A stretch of DNA of 64,000 nt from Mercurialis annua. Its lineage: Eukaryota > Streptophyta > Magnoliopsida > Malpighiales > Euphorbiaceae. A program made the translations under genes and the position numbers. The notes beneath the pieces were generated by a model. That model saw nothing but the letters and a program-made list of their open reading frames with translations, was not told the origin of the DNA and did not search any database. The stretch covers positions 42,787,665-42,851,664 of the forward strand of contig NC_065570.1 in the NCBI RefSeq assembly GCF_937616625.2, written 5' to 3'. This document shows positions 33,353-44,832 of the stretch, piece by piece (within the stretch, counting starts at the first letter, position 1; each line of letters starts with the position of its first letter).

Positions 33353-36235
33353 ATGGTTAGCACAAAAACGGACATTAAGGACGATTCCAGGCACGCTCGG
33401 TCTATACGCCGACAACAGCTGAAGGGGGGTGACGTAGTAGACGAATCTGATTCGGATAGATCTGAAACCATGGCCAAGGACAAACAGGTGAACCAATCAA
33501 ACAAGGTGCCGAATACAACGGATACCGAGGGGAACCTGCCTAAGGACAAGAATGACGACGCGACCGATGACACGATGGATTACTCACGTCAGCTTCCTCC
33601 TTCTCGCCCATCTTTATCACAGGCCGATTTCTCGGCCATGAGGGGCTAGATAGCACAGGAGAACAAGCAGATGTTCGATGGTGCTATGCATCAAATGTCC
33701 GAAGTAATGAGGAACATCATGGCCGACCAAACGTCGGTCCAAAGGCAGATCCAGGGAAACTTGGACGGCCTCAACAAGGCGATGGAGAACCTAGGGCGAT
33801 TATTTTCCGGGCAATCCACTGCCGATCAGGGTTACAGGAGGGCCGAACAGAACCAAACACCGAACCGTTTTGGTCATCCAGGTGGTTCAGCCGAAACAAC
33901 GCAACAACCCAACAAGATGGGATATACGTATGGTTCCGTCAAACTCTTCACAAGAAATGAGGCTGAATTCGCAGGAAGGGCCGATCACCAGGGGGCGAGC
34001 TCTTCGAGTCCTCAAGGAGAAACCAGACCACAAGGAACAGCTACTGGAGCCAACACCCAAGAGCCTAACGTGGGCGAACGAACATTCTCAGAAGGGGGCG
34101 ATCAAAATATATATAACCAAGGGCAGCTCGTGGACATGCTAGAAAGACTCGGGGTAGACTTCAGGCCTATGCCTCGACCATCGTACATGAAGCCATATCC
34201 AGATTGGATCGACAAGTTATACCCTTTCCCGAGGGGTTATAAAGTGCCTGAGTTCAGTCTATTTTCAGGCGAGGAGAAGGGGCAATCGACGGTTGAACAT
34301 GTCGCCCGGTTCTCGGCTCAATGTGGCGAAGCGGCGGCTCACGATTTTTGGAAGCTCTGGTTGTTCGCTAGCTCTTTGACAAAAATGGCGTTTACATGGT
34401 ATTCCAGGCTGTCGCCGAATTCCGTAGATACGTGGAAAGACCTCGAAATCCTCTTCCATGACGAATTTTACAGGGCACCACCTGATGTCACCCTGGCCGA
34501 CCTTGCCCGTATCTCGCAGCTACCAAGCGAATCGGCAGAGAAGTATATCGGCCGGTTCAGAAACCTCAGGATTAGGTGCTCCACCAAAATGTCTGAGGCC
34601 GATTGCGTTCCGATGGTGGTGAGAGGTATGAGCTTCGCCATGAGGGAGCACTTCGAGGGCCATAGGTTTCGTGACTTGTTCGAGCTAACGAACAGGGTGA
34701 CGAGCTACGAGAGACTCCTCCAAGAGAAGGAGCAGAGGAGGGGCGCATCTAAGGGAACCTACTACAAAGACCAGCTAGACGTAGCCGTTGTGTCTGACAG
34801 CGAGGATAGTGGTTCCGAAGATGAAGTCAACATGGCCGAATTTTTGGGAACAAAGCCCCTAGAATGTTCGGCCTTGCGGAAGCCTGATTTTGTTAAGAAA
34901 AATAAAACAGCGGTGGTACAGAAGGAGTATTCATTCGACCTAACCAAAGCCGACGACATATTTGATGCCTTGTTTAAGGATGGACAGATCGCCCTAAGCG
35001 AGGGGCACGTAATCCCTCCACCTGAGGAACTGGTCGGCAAGGATTATTGCAAGTATCACAACTCTTGGAGACACAGCACGAACAACTGTGTAAACTTCAG
35101 AAATGTGATCCAGAAGGCGATCAACGAGGGAAAACTTCTGTTTCCAACAAAGAAAGAGGCCGATGTAAAATACGTTTCTATCAACACTGTTCGGCCCCAC
35201 TTTGATAGCTTCCTAGAGCAAGGACAAATACGGAGTAAGTGGAATCCTAGAAGGCCCAAGCCTAGAGTGGAGACCGATGGTTCAAAGTGGCAAGGAGAAA
35301 GAGGACGGTCTCAGCAACAGAAGAGGAAGCGCCACAGCTTGCCCACTGCAGATATGACTTGCCCATCATGCAGTACGTGTTTCAAGGTCAAGGGAGGCGA
35401 GAACACGAGGGAACATCCCAAGACCTTTAAACCAAAATCGCCTACGGAGCAGTGGCAGAGGCATGAGCAACAGCGGAGGTCTAGCACCAACGTATTTAAA
35501 AGGATATTTCGGCCAACGGAGGAGACCCCTCGTATGACGAAAACCCAAAAGAGGCGAATGCAAAGGCTGCGGCAAGAGTCGCGGGCGAATCACGGCGCAG
35601 AATCGGCTCCCAGAGAAAAGCAAGGAAACAGACCTTTAGTTGAGAGATTGGGGGTAAGGACCCAGGCCGATATAGATACCAAGTCGCTTGAACGGAGAAA
35701 TACCAAGGTCAGGAAGATATGGGTACCAAAGTGTGAGAAACGAGTAGATGATCTGGCCGACACGACAACGGATGAAAAAGATTCCGGCGTCAAACCGTCT
35801 TACAAAGACGTACTCGTATCGCACCAGGGTGGCCAGTTGAAAGCGAGATTGCCCAAAGACCGCGAGGTCATTGTTTCGCACAAGAAGGGAGTGCTAAAAG
35901 CTTGGGTCCCGGTGGTAAGGGACGAATACGGAGTGAAGGTGGTCACACTCCCCGACTCATACAGAAGTAAGCCCGGACAGAAGGCGATGTTGGAAGGCGA
36001 TGTCATCGTTCCAGAAGGAGACAACGCCGACAGTACAGCGGTAGTATCTCTTAGCAAACCTCCAACGAGGATGACAAGGCACATTCGGCCACTGTACATC
36101 AAGGCCGATTTGAACGGGGTATCAATCAACAGGATCCTTATCGATAACGGGGTTGGCGTTAACATAATACCGGCGAAAATGCTCAAAAAACTGGGCATAA
36201 CGCGGGATCAGCTTGACCCGACTGATGTTACATGA
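33353..36235 (+). pseudogene. Element D Gag and start of protease, one nonsense codon
   Basis: The ATG at 33353 opens a frame interrupted by TAG at 33647-33649, and the same frame continues through 33671-36235 (854 codons). The context fits a CAG to TAG change, a single C-to-T event. The product would be a nucleic-acid-binding capsid precursor. The acidic, Gln-rich N-terminus is followed by the retrotransposon gag domain (around KLYPFPRGYKVPEFSLFSG to FRNLRIRC), a Cys/His cluster (YCKYHNSWRHSTNNC) and long basic regions rich in Arg, Lys and Gln. The C-terminus enters the protease: RILIDNGVGVNIIP carries the D-x-G active site. The frame ends at TGA 36233-36235, where a one-base loss appears to shift it. 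Confidence 0.88.
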
Positions 36236-36890
36236 CTGATTTCGCAGGAGGCGAAACGCCGGCCGAGGGGTACATCACCCTCCGAATCAAGGTCGGGCGA
36301 GTAGAAACCGAAGAAGGATTTTTTGTGGTCAATGCCCGGAGCAACTACAACATCTTACTCGGCCGAGATTGGATACACTCCAACATGTGTATACCATCGA
36401 CCATGCATCAGATGCTCTTCATATGGCGAGATGACGGCGAGGCCGAAGTCGTGCAGGGCGACCCCAACCCCTTCGGCGAAGACCATAACATGCTCGAAGC
36501 ACGTTTATATGACGAGGAAGTGCGCAACATACAATCCCTTAGTTCAAAAGGGGAGACGAGTGTTCCTCGCCTGCTTGTCAACTCAGATCGGCCAGTATCA
36601 GTGACCCTCGAGGGCAAAGGCCGATCCACCATCCTCAAAAGTTCACAATGATAGCACGACATAAGGAATTGAGGGAGAAGATTAGGCAGTTAGCCTCGCT
36701 GTATGATATTACATCGGCCGAATGCATCTACGAGGACCAAGATCAAGACCCAACAGGATCGCTGCGAGTTGGGGACATACGATTGGCAACCGGGAAGCTG
36801 GAAGATGATCCCGCCCAAGTACAAGACGACCTTCTCGAAGTTAATTTGGGAACAGATGAATTGCCTAAGCCTATATATGTCAACGCATGA
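36232..36890 (+). pseudogene. Element D protease and linker, frameshifted
   Basis: Two short frames continue the polyprotein. 36232-36651 (TDFAGGETPAEGYI, then YNILLGRDWIHSN) is the second half of the protease. 36648-36890 is an acidic linker leading to RT. Each overlaps the preceding frame by four bases (ATGA). Because the protein sense runs straight across both junctions, one-base deletions are more likely than real restart sites. The second frame ends with TGA at 36888-36890 and the sense continues unchanged in the same frame (LDEGFRGQLIALL), so CGA to TGA is the likely change. Confidence 0.8.
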
Positions 36891-39800
36891 CTGGACGAGG
36901 GATTCAGAGGACAACTGATCGCTCTACTCATTGAGTTTCGCGATTGTTTTGCCTGGTCGTATGATGAGATGCCGGGCCTTGATCCTGATATCGCCGAGCA
37001 TAAGCTTCCATTGAAAAGTGGGTTTCGGCCATTTCGGCAACCTCCCCGGCGAATGTCCAGGGAAGTGGATACCCTCATCCAGGACGAAATTAAGCGGCTG
37101 GAAGATGCTAAGTTTATTCGGGAAGCTCAGTACACCGAATGGCTCTCTAACATCGTACCAGTGATGAAGAAAAACGGAAAGCTAAGAGTATGCGTGGATT
37201 TTCGAAACCTTAACCTGGCCACACCTAAGGACGAATACCCGATGCCGATGGCCGATATGCTAATAGACAGGGCAGCAGGGCACACGATACTCAGTTTCCT
37301 CGACGCACACTCTGGGTACAACCAAGTTCCAATCAGCAAAGAGGACATCTCCAAAACAGCATTCCGATGCCCCGGGCCGATCGGAGCGTACGAATGGGTC
37401 GTGATGCCTTTCGGCTTGAAAAACGCGGGGGCAACATATCAGAGGGCGATGAACAAGATGTTCAGAGGCCTTGACTGCCTTGAAGTTTACATTGACGACG
37501 TCGTGATCAAATCAAATACCAGCAAAGTCCATCTGGCCGACCTACGGAAAGGTTTCGAACGTATACGACGTAATGGGTTGAAGATGAATCCCCTAAAATG
37601 CGCATTCGGTGTTTTGGCTGGAAACTTCTTGGGTTTTATGGTTCACCAGCGGGGAGTAGAAATAGACAAGAACAAAGCCAAGGCGATCATCGATGCTGAA
37701 CCACCCAAAACCAAGAAGCAGCTCCAGAGGCTCATCGGTCAAATCAATTTCCTCAGGAGATTCATAGCAAACACAGCAGGCCAACTTCGCAGCTGGAGTG
37801 TTTTGCTAAGAGGAAAAGAGACCGATGAATGGATATGGACGGACGAACAACAGGGGGTGTTTGACGATTTAAAAGGGTACTTGGCAAAACCTCCGGTTAT
37901 GACCCCTCCAAAGCCGAATAAGCCATTGTTACTGTACCTATCGGCTGCACACGAATCCCTAGGATGTATGCTCGCCCAAGAGGACGATGGGGTCGAAAGA
38001 GCAGTCTACTATCTGAGCCGAGGACTGACGGACACAGAGATTCGCTATACCGACATAGAAAAAATGTGTCTGTGTCTATACTTTACATGCTTCAAGTTGC
38101 GATACTATATGCTGCCAGTAGTGGTGTACGTGCTATCCCAGACCGATATCATTAAGTATGTCCTATCGAAACCATACTTAAGAAACCGGATTGGGAAATG
38201 GGCGATTGCGATGTCCAAATTTACATTGGTATATGTCCCCCAAAAGGCGGTCAAAGGACATGTACTGGCCGATTTCTTAGCCGATCATCCTGGCATTACC
38301 CTCGCGGAGAGAACAATCAGTTGGTGCGACATAGCTATATGGGAGATGTGGTTCGATGGATCCAGGACTGGCCAGAGGGCAGGCGCCAGAGTATATATTA
38401 TATCACCCCTAGGTGCATCGTACCAGCTATCATTCGAACTCCAATTCGAATGTACCAACAATCAGGCAGAATACGAAGCCTTAATTTTCGGCCTTGAGAT
38501 CCTTGCCGAACTGGGGGCAAGAGCGATCAGCGTCAGAGGCGATTCGTTGTTGGTCATTAAACAAGTGACAGGAGAATTCAAATGCGAATCCGAGTTGTTG
38601 ATAAGATATTGCAACAAGGCAAAGCACCTGATCGAAGGGTTTCAGGATGCAAGGATAGAATACACAGAGAGGGCCGATACCAGTATTACAAACGACCTAG
38701 CTCAGCATGGTAGTGGGTACAGGGTAAATCTCCAGTTCGACGCTATAGAAAGGGGGACGCCGAATCTCCATACATGGGGCATCACTGTCTACGAGAAACG
38801 ATTCGGCGTTTACCAGCTGGATGTCACCCAAGATTGGAGGGTCGAGCTCCTGAAATGGTTCGAAGAGCCAGATCCCACAAATAGGAGGTTGAGAACTTTT
38901 GCCCTAAATTATGCTGTGTTAGCCGGCGAACTATATAAGAAGGGCTTTGAAGGGCTACTCTTCAGATGTATCGGCCCAAAAGAAGCAATGCTTGCAATGG
39001 CTGAGGTACACGAAGGAATAGCGGGCGCTCACCAGGCGGGCCCCAGAATGAGGTGGCTCATCCATAAATACGGCTTTTATTGGCCGAAAATGGAACAGGA
39101 CTGCATAAGATATGCCAAAGGTTGCGAAGCCTGTCAGAAATTCGGCCCGATACAGCACGTCCCGGCTGAAGACCTGCACTCCATCATCAAGCCATGGCCA
39201 TTCAGAGGATGGGCAGTCGACCTAATAGGGAAGATATACCCTGGCTCGTCAGACGGTCACACTTTTGTAATTATCGCCACTTGCTATTTTACCAAATGGG
39301 TCGAAGCTAAGCCCTTGAAATCGCCGACGCAAGAAGCTGTAATCAAGTTTTTCAAAGAGTACATCGTCCACCGACACGGGTTGCCCGAATCTATAACCAC
39401 AGATCAAGGGACGATGTTTACGGGAGGCGATATAGTTTGGTGGGCTTCTCAGATGAAGATTAAAATGTTACATTCAACGCCATACTACGCCCAAGCCAAC
39501 GAACAGGCCGAAGCCACGAACAAAGCTATCAAGCTTATAGTTCAAAAGATGATTGAAGAAAATCCGAGACAATGGCATGTGCTCTTATCAGAAGCAGTTT
39601 GGGCGAATAAAACCAGCCAGAAGTCGGCCACCAGGACTTCGCCTTTCAGACTGGTGTATGGTTATGATGCAATGTTGCCAATGGAGCTGACAGTCGCGTC
39701 TACTCGCTGCAGATACCAGAGCGAATTGTCCAAGGACGATTACTTCGATAAAATGGTGATAGATTCTCTAAACCTTGACGAAGAACGTTTGACGGCGTTA

Positions 39801-40118
39801 GATCACTTTGAAGCCCATAAAAGAAGGATCGAGAGGGCTTACAACAAACGGGTAAAACGAAAGACATTTACGGTGGGCGATATAGTATGGAAGGCAGTCT
39901 TGCCTATCGGCCATAAAGATACTCGGCTTGGCAAATGGAGCCCGAATTGGGAAGGCCCCTTTATTGTGGTCAACAAGTTAACAGGCGGTGCTTACTTGTT
40001 GGCGAACATTGATGGAGAAGAACACGACAGGGCGATCAACGGTCAGTTCCTAAAAAAATACGTCCCTAGTTGTTGGGAGAGCGTAGACCGACGGTTGTTT
40101 GGAGCCAATGAGGAATAG
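36891..40118 (+). CDS. Element D Pol: RT, dual RNase H, integrase
   Basis: The frame is open to the stop at 40118; the first in-frame ATG is 36969 (1049 codons), but the sequence before it is also pol. Numbering from 36969: RT with the first catalytic Asp at 77 (CVDFRNLN) and YIDD at 174-177; a standard gypsy RNase H around 315-420; a second, archaeal-type RNase H starting with WFDGS (Asp463); integrase zinc finger with His681 and Cys719/Cys722; catalytic triad Asp751, Asp812, Glu848, where the last two are separated by exactly 35 residues; C-terminal LGKWSPNWEGPFIV block. All catalytic residues I can check are present, so this part looks enzymatically plausible. It has no start of its own and upstream lesions should prevent normal expression. 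Confidence 0.92.
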   Translation: MDEGFRGQLIALLIEFRDCFAWSYDEMPGLDPDIAEHKLPLKSGFRPFRQPPRRMSREVDTLIQDEIKRLEDAKFIREAQYTEWLSNIVPVMKKNGKLRVCVDFRNLNLATPKDEYPMPMADMLIDRAAGHTILSFLDAHSGYNQVPISKEDISKTAFRCPGPIGAYEWVVMPFGLKNAGATYQRAMNKMFRGLDCLEVYIDDVVIKSNTSKVHLADLRKGFERIRRNGLKMNPLKCAFGVLAGNFLGFMVHQRGVEIDKNKAKAIIDAEPPKTKKQLQRLIGQINFLRRFIANTAGQLRSWSVLLRGKETDEWIWTDEQQGVFDDLKGYLAKPPVMTPPKPNKPLLLYLSAAHESLGCMLAQEDDGVERAVYYLSRGLTDTEIRYTDIEKMCLCLYFTCFKLRYYMLPVVVYVLSQTDIIKYVLSKPYLRNRIGKWAIAMSKFTLVYVPQKAVKGHVLADFLADHPGITLAERTISWCDIAIWEMWFDGSRTGQRAGARVYIISPLGASYQLSFELQFECTNNQAEYEALIFGLEILAELGARAISVRGDSLLVIKQVTGEFKCESELLIRYCNKAKHLIEGFQDARIEYTERADTSITNDLAQHGSGYRVNLQFDAIERGTPNLHTWGITVYEKRFGVYQLDVTQDWRVELLKWFEEPDPTNRRLRTFALNYAVLAGELYKKGFEGLLFRCIGPKEAMLAMAEVHEGIAGAHQAGPRMRWLIHKYGFYWPKMEQDCIRYAKGCEACQKFGPIQHVPAEDLHSIIKPWPFRGWAVDLIGKIYPGSSDGHTFVIIATCYFTKWVEAKPLKSPTQEAVIKFFKEYIVHRHGLPESITTDQGTMFTGGDIVWWASQMKIKMLHSTPYYAQANEQAEATNKAIKLIVQKMIEENPRQWHVLLSEAVWANKTSQKSATRTSPFRLVYGYDAMLPMELTVASTRCRYQSELSKDDYFDKMVIDSLNLDEERLTALDHFEAHKRRIERAYNKRVKRKTFTVGDIVWKAVLPIGHKDTRLGKWSPNWEGPFIVVNKLTGGAYLLANIDGEEHDRAINGQFLKKYVPSCWESVDRRLFGANEE

Positions 40119-40524
40119 TTTTGTTCATAAACTTCCGCCGAGCATCCTGGAATGTTAAAATTCATGGAGTGCTTGGCGACATTATGTAAACACCGATCAT
40201 TTGGTAGTACCATTTACGTTTCGGCTGTTCACATTAGTTGAGTTTTTTCAACGGGTCCTCCGTTTTTCTCAACATTTTATAATGGTTTTTTAATAAAATA
40301 ACATTATTTCGTATCGGACCAACTACAGACCGATAATATGAGAATAATCAGATGTTAAAATGATGCAAGTTGTGAATAATGGTAAAACTTTTGGCTCTCT
40401 GGCCGAATAAACGTTAAAATTGCCAAAATCAAACAAGATACGGCTCCCAGGCCGATCAAAGAGTACTAAAATTCGGAACTATTACAAAACACTAAATATT
40501 TAAATTGTTCTGGACTTGGAAAAT
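40119..40524. other. Spacer between pol and antisense ORF of D
   Basis: About 400 bp without coding capacity separates the convergent ends of pol (plus) and the antisense ORF (minus). Termination signals for both transcripts would be expected here. Confidence 0.5.
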
Positions 40525-43500
40525 CTATAAATGGCTAAAAATATCGCCTATCTCACTCCGAACAATGCTAAAGGCTTTGCGAGCATCCTCCACCTGCGAC
40601 TTCACCTTCGCAATACTCTGTTTGAGAGCGCCTCGGCTCTTTTTAACGTCGATCCCTTGAAGCAAGCTCTTATCCATGGAGACCTCCAGCTCGCCGATCT
40701 CCTTCTCTTCAGTGTCTAGCTCTTGCTTGATAACAGCCAGTAGATCCTGGAGGGTTTTGGCACGATCGCGGCGAGTAGTGAGGGTCGCAATAGCCGACTT
40801 CACATGAGCTTTAAGCGTTTCCAGCTTCTCCTTGGCTTCGGCCTCCTGGCTCGCCAGTTTTTCAGCTTTTGTCTAGACCAGTGCTAACTCATCATGAATC
40901 TTCTGGAAGGCAGGCAAAGAGGCCGACAGTTTCGCCATAGCTCCGCGAGCTTTCTCACTAAGTACCTCTGGCGGAGCATCGGCCAGTGCTGTTGCAGCCT
41001 TCCTCAACTTTTCAGCTTCTAGAGGCGATTTGAAGATGGAGGTACCCTCAGACTTCATCTTTGAGATGATGTCCAAGTGATCGCCCCAGTTTTCAGAAGG
41101 GCCGCTGCTCACTTCTGCGTGGAACCCACTCTCCAGGATGGGCGGCTGATCATCATCACTGTCAGAATCCAAGAAAGCAGCCGCCTTCGCCGCCACATCA
41201 TCCAGATCGGATGGACTTAGGGGAATCTTCCATGTTTGACCACAATAAAAGATAAGCTGCTAGGCGATTAGTTTACAACAAGAAATTATTTAACATACCT
41301 TAGAGTTTTTAGCAGTAGGCTTAGCGGTGAAGTTCAGATACTCTGAATCCAAGGGCGATATGAGTTGCAGGGTCTCTATTCGCCTCAGAATCTCCGAAGC
41401 ATTAGGAGTCTGGGAGCTAGTAGCCAGCGAAGTCTGATTGTTACCTTCACCTTCGAGAGGCTGAGATTCGCCCCGGGATTGAACATCGCCGCCAGTTTGT
41501 GTATCGCCCTGGGAGGACGAATGGCAGCTCTGGGAAGGGGTGGCAGCAGGAGATGGATCAAACATTTGAGATCCTTTGCGTTCGGTCACCTCCTTGACCG
41601 ACTTGCCTTAGATTCGGCACGCCCTTTCTTCGCCCTCGGCTCCTTGCTGGAAGTCTTGGCAGCTCTTTTCTTCTTGGATTTTTTCGCCATGGGATTCTCC
41701 TCTTCATGATCATTTTCCCAGTTATCTTCTTTCTCAAAGTGGGGAATACCAACTGAAAAAGCATACCGAGTGTTAGTAAAAAGGAGCCAAGAGAGGTAAC
41801 CGAAAAACACTCTCAAAATATCTGGGATCTTCTGGTAACCGATGCGCACCAGTTCGGCCACAGACTCTTCGTAAGGTGGGCATCGGATGCCAGTATACGT
41901 GACCCCCAAATCAGTTAAGTCAACTTTGGCTTTCTTTTTTCTAGACTTGGGTTTCTTAATGGGTGTGATTGTGGCATAATTACATTTTGGTACATGAGGA
42001 GACTTGTACTTAAATTTAGGGCGAACTTTTTCTAGAAATAGTTGGTAGGGCAGGTGCTTATATTTTTCCTCCCAAATTTTATCCCATTTTTTATAAAAAT
42101 TAGACCGAGCTACTCTCCTATGTTCTTGCATTTTAAGGTTCATTCCTGGGCGATCTAAAGGGTCGAATTTGAATTTGTAAAAGCGTTCAAAACGAGAAAT
42201 TTCAAAATGATAGCCGAGAATACCTGTGAAGGATTAACGTTTTGGGGCCTGCAAAAGAAATAAATCGGCATGAGTGGGTTTTCTGTTTAAAGGAGGTAAA
42301 TCGAATTATGAAGAGAAAGAATTTCTTTGGGCGATAAATCAAAATATGTTTGGACGATGGAAGTCCACCAGTCGGTGAATCCAGGAGTACAGATGGGATT
42401 GACAGAGGGGCGAGACAGTTTAGATAAAAGGGGGAGATAGGCTTTGTTTAGACGGTTTATGTACTGAAGCTCGGTGAATTTTTCTATAGAAGTTCTATGG
42501 GTCCCGCGATTATTGAAGGCGATCAATAAAGGACAGGGAATTCCTTGGGCGAAGCCTAGTTGACGAGACACATAATTCGGACAGTAGGGTTCAATTCCAC
42601 TACGGTCATAATCCAATCCGACTATTAAGTTCCTTGATTTGAGGGCACTTCCCCAGTAAGGACCGCCGAGCTTTAGTCTAGGATCGGCTTCGAGAGCCCC
42701 TTCCATATTCTCGATGTCCCATCCGGCGAAAAGCCAAGATGGGGGATATGAGAGCTGAAGAGCAGGGCACATTAGTTCCGGCGATCTTATCGCATGGTTG
42801 TTAAAGACCTGAAGCACATCAAGTATGTGTGGAAGTCGGGTGCCGGCCGAGATTAGTTGAAAACCACACAGCTCGGCCTTGATTGGTGGGCCGACTTCGA
42901 AAAGTTCTGGGAAATACATCGCCAGCCATAGTTGGGCAATCCAAAGAGGGCCACCTGGGCACTTGAAGGTGCGGGGGTCTTTAAGAGGCACGATATCGCC
43001 TAAGGAGCGATATAGGTGAGCTAGAATAAATTCGCCCAGGTTGCATCGGCGTCCTTCGGCGAGTGCAGCAGCTAACATGAAGCAGTCTTCAGTAACTCTG
43101 AAAGAGGGAGTGCATAATATTTACTTGGCAAGAAAGAAAGCCAAGAAGGCGATATGATCCTTTTGATCAGGCTTGTACGGTTCTTCGCCCATAAATAATT
43201 TTACAAAGGGGCCGTAACTCTTCTGCGCCTTTGACAGATTGAACTTCGGGCACTCGGCGTAGAGGTTTGGGGTGATACGTTCGCCGTTAATAGGGATGTT
43301 CAGCATTAGTGCTAGGTCGAGCAGAGTGATGGTCATCGGCCCAGACTTGAAACAGAAACAGTTGATCGCGCTTGACCAATAGAGCGATGCCCCCATGATA
43401 TAATGTTTGGCGATGGGCCTGCTCGCCTTGCACAATTCTATAAGATCAAAGATCCCTATGTCCATCCATAATTGACGATAGTAGGGGGGGAGAGTCTGAC

Positions 43501-43782
43501 TACCCAGTTTGAGAAACCTGTATGCTCGATCGGCCAGTTCCTGAAGGTGGTGCCAACCCACACTGATGATTGATGGGGTAAAGAGAACCTTGGGAGTGCA
43601 TTTTCGTAGAAGGGAGAGGCTAGGTCACAGAGATGGCTGGGTGAGGTTATGATTGGACCGACACAAAGTTGATTGTCGCTAGCGTCGGTGATTACCTTAA
43701 ACTCGGTGTTCGGGGCATTGGTTTGGACTTCGTCAATCTTGGCCGATACTTGTTCAGCAAGGTTCATGTTTGGGGCAGCCAT
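40525..43782 (-). pseudogene. Element D antisense ORF with plant mobile domain (PMD)
   Basis: The minus-strand ATG at 43782 starts MAAPNMNLAEQ. A frameshift near 43600 leads into a PMD (aminotransferase-like) domain: GWHHLQELADRAYRF, then FCFKSGPMTITLLDLALMLN (43561-43121), a TAA near 43118-43120, then the same frame continues with VTEDCFMLAAALAEGRRC and FPELF (to 42287). A basic segment (41586-42143, PKSRKKKAK), a Ser/Gln-rich part (41290-41589) and a C-terminal region with heptad-like Leu/Lys/Glu pattern (41196-40525) follow. That last region is in one frame except for a TAG at 40873, where CAG fits the context. At least two stops and two frameshifts break the gene, and introns cannot be excluded. 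PMD domains also occur in host MAIN/MAIL proteins; the role in Tat elements is unknown. Confidence 0.8.
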
Positions 43783-44195
43783 AATAACTGCAAATCAAGG
43801 AAACACCTTTGTAAGGCGAAAATTTAAAGAAGGCGATCCTAACGTAGAAGGGCGAGGATGAGAACTTACCAAAGTAGACTTAGTGAAGAGCTGGGGATTG
43901 CTTAGGGAGAGAAAGCTTGATAAATGCAGAGAAAGTTGGTAAATGAAGAAATGAGATAGTGTTTTTCTTAAAAGAGAAAATCAGAGGGAGCCGAAAGGTC
44001 GTGGGACCAAGACGTGACATCGTGGAGAACAACTGGCAATGACGTGGCGTGAAGGGGGTACCGAGAAGTCAATAGATGCGCACCCCTTTAAATTTGTTTC
44101 TCAGAGTTTTGGGCCTCAGTGCTGGGCCAGGTAGTACCAAAAGAAGAAGAAAAAGAACAAGCCCGAAAAAATTGTTTCAGGCTTGTTGGGGACAT
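43783..44195 (-). other. Upstream region of the antisense ORF, element D
   Basis: This stretch between the antisense start codon and the 3' LTR must hold any promoter for the antisense transcript unless the LTR drives it bidirectionally. I saw no convincing TATA box. Just before the LTR lies GCTTGTTGGGGACA, which occupies the polypurine-tract position but is a weak match. Confidence 0.45.
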
Positions 44196-44679
44196 TGTTT
44201 ACACCGGCCCAGGAAATTACTGGGTAAAGTTTCATATGGGCTTATTAAGGATTCAGGCCCAACGAAAAGCCTTTTTTATTATTATTGCATTTTCTATTTA
44301 TTAGGAATTTATAGCTCATTAGGAGTAATTTTCTATTAAAGTTTTAGTCCTAGTTGAATTAGGAGTCTTGATTATGAGGAGCTATAAATAGCTCAGAGCT
44401 TCATTATTTATGTATCAACAAATCAATCAATCAATCAAAAACCAAGCCCAGTGCTTTTCATCTCGCAATCTCCGGATTGTTTTAATTTAGGAGTAGTTTC
44501 CGGTATTAATCTCGCCTGAGTTCATAGCTCCCAGATTATTACTTTTAGATCACGTGGTTAAGTGTTTTTAACCAAATAAGCCCTGTGAATATCTACATAG
44601 TTTCGTTAAAGTATCAAACCTCAAACCGATCCCGATTATAAATTCAAAGATTCGAGTCCGGAATATTTCCAGGCGAACA
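44196..44679 (+). repeat. Element D 3' LTR
   Basis: TGTTTACACCGG ... CCAGGCGAACA. TATAAATA is at 44383-44390. It has one additional AATC unit relative to the 5' LTR and 11 substitutions. Confidence 0.93.
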
Positions 44680-44684
44680 CATAC

Positions 44685-44832
44685 CAGTAGTGATTTCTCC
44701 TACAACTTCATTATTTGTGTTCTCTTCATTAGTGAAATTCAAATTATCACAGTCTTCATTAAACAAACTATCATCATCACTGCTACCAAAAATATCGTGC
44801 ATAACTTCATCTCTGTATTCTCTATTCTCCAT
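44685..44832 (-). pseudogene. FAR1-domain protein, 5' part
   Basis: The minus-strand ATG at 44832 opens an acidic, Asn/Asp/Glu-rich N-terminus (MENREYRDEVMHDIFG, then SSDDDSLFNED) that reaches element D at the CATAC site. Taking one CATAC copy and leaving out D, the reading frame passes straight into the FAR1 domain at 32837, giving about 170 residues in total. Acidic N-termini are usual in FAR1/FRS proteins. The gene should be unable to make its full product now. Confidence 0.85.

Larger units (their letters stand above)
32838..44684 (+). mobile_element. Element D: Tat-lineage gypsy retrotransposon with TSD
   Basis: The element spans 32843-44679 (11837 bp) with perfect 5 bp duplications CATAC at 32838-32842 and 44680-44684. 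LTRs of about 480 bp differ at 11 positions plus one 4 bp indel. Order on the plus strand: LTR, PBS, gag-protease, RT, RNase H, a second RNase H, integrase; then on the minus strand a PMD-type ORF; then the 3' LTR. A dual RNase H, this PBS and the antisense ORF define the Tat group (Retand/Ogre/TatIV relatives). Coding capacity is lost through a few point lesions, although pol is one uninterrupted frame of 1049 codons. It sits inside a FAR1-domain gene. Confidence 0.95.

Noticed and set aside
36228..36655. ATGA overlaps as true stop-restart signals of separate genes
   Set aside because: The polyprotein sense runs across both junctions without a natural domain end; one-base deletions are simpler. 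Kept only as a point to check.
43101..43127. A 27-nt intron (GTAAAT...TTTCAG) in the PMD ORF
   Set aside because: Too short for a plant intron, and reading straight through needs only one changed codon (the TAA).
44076..44339. Plus-strand ORF running into the element D 3' LTR
   Set aside because: It spans the LTR boundary, and its LTR part is the non-coding terminal repeat also present at 32843.
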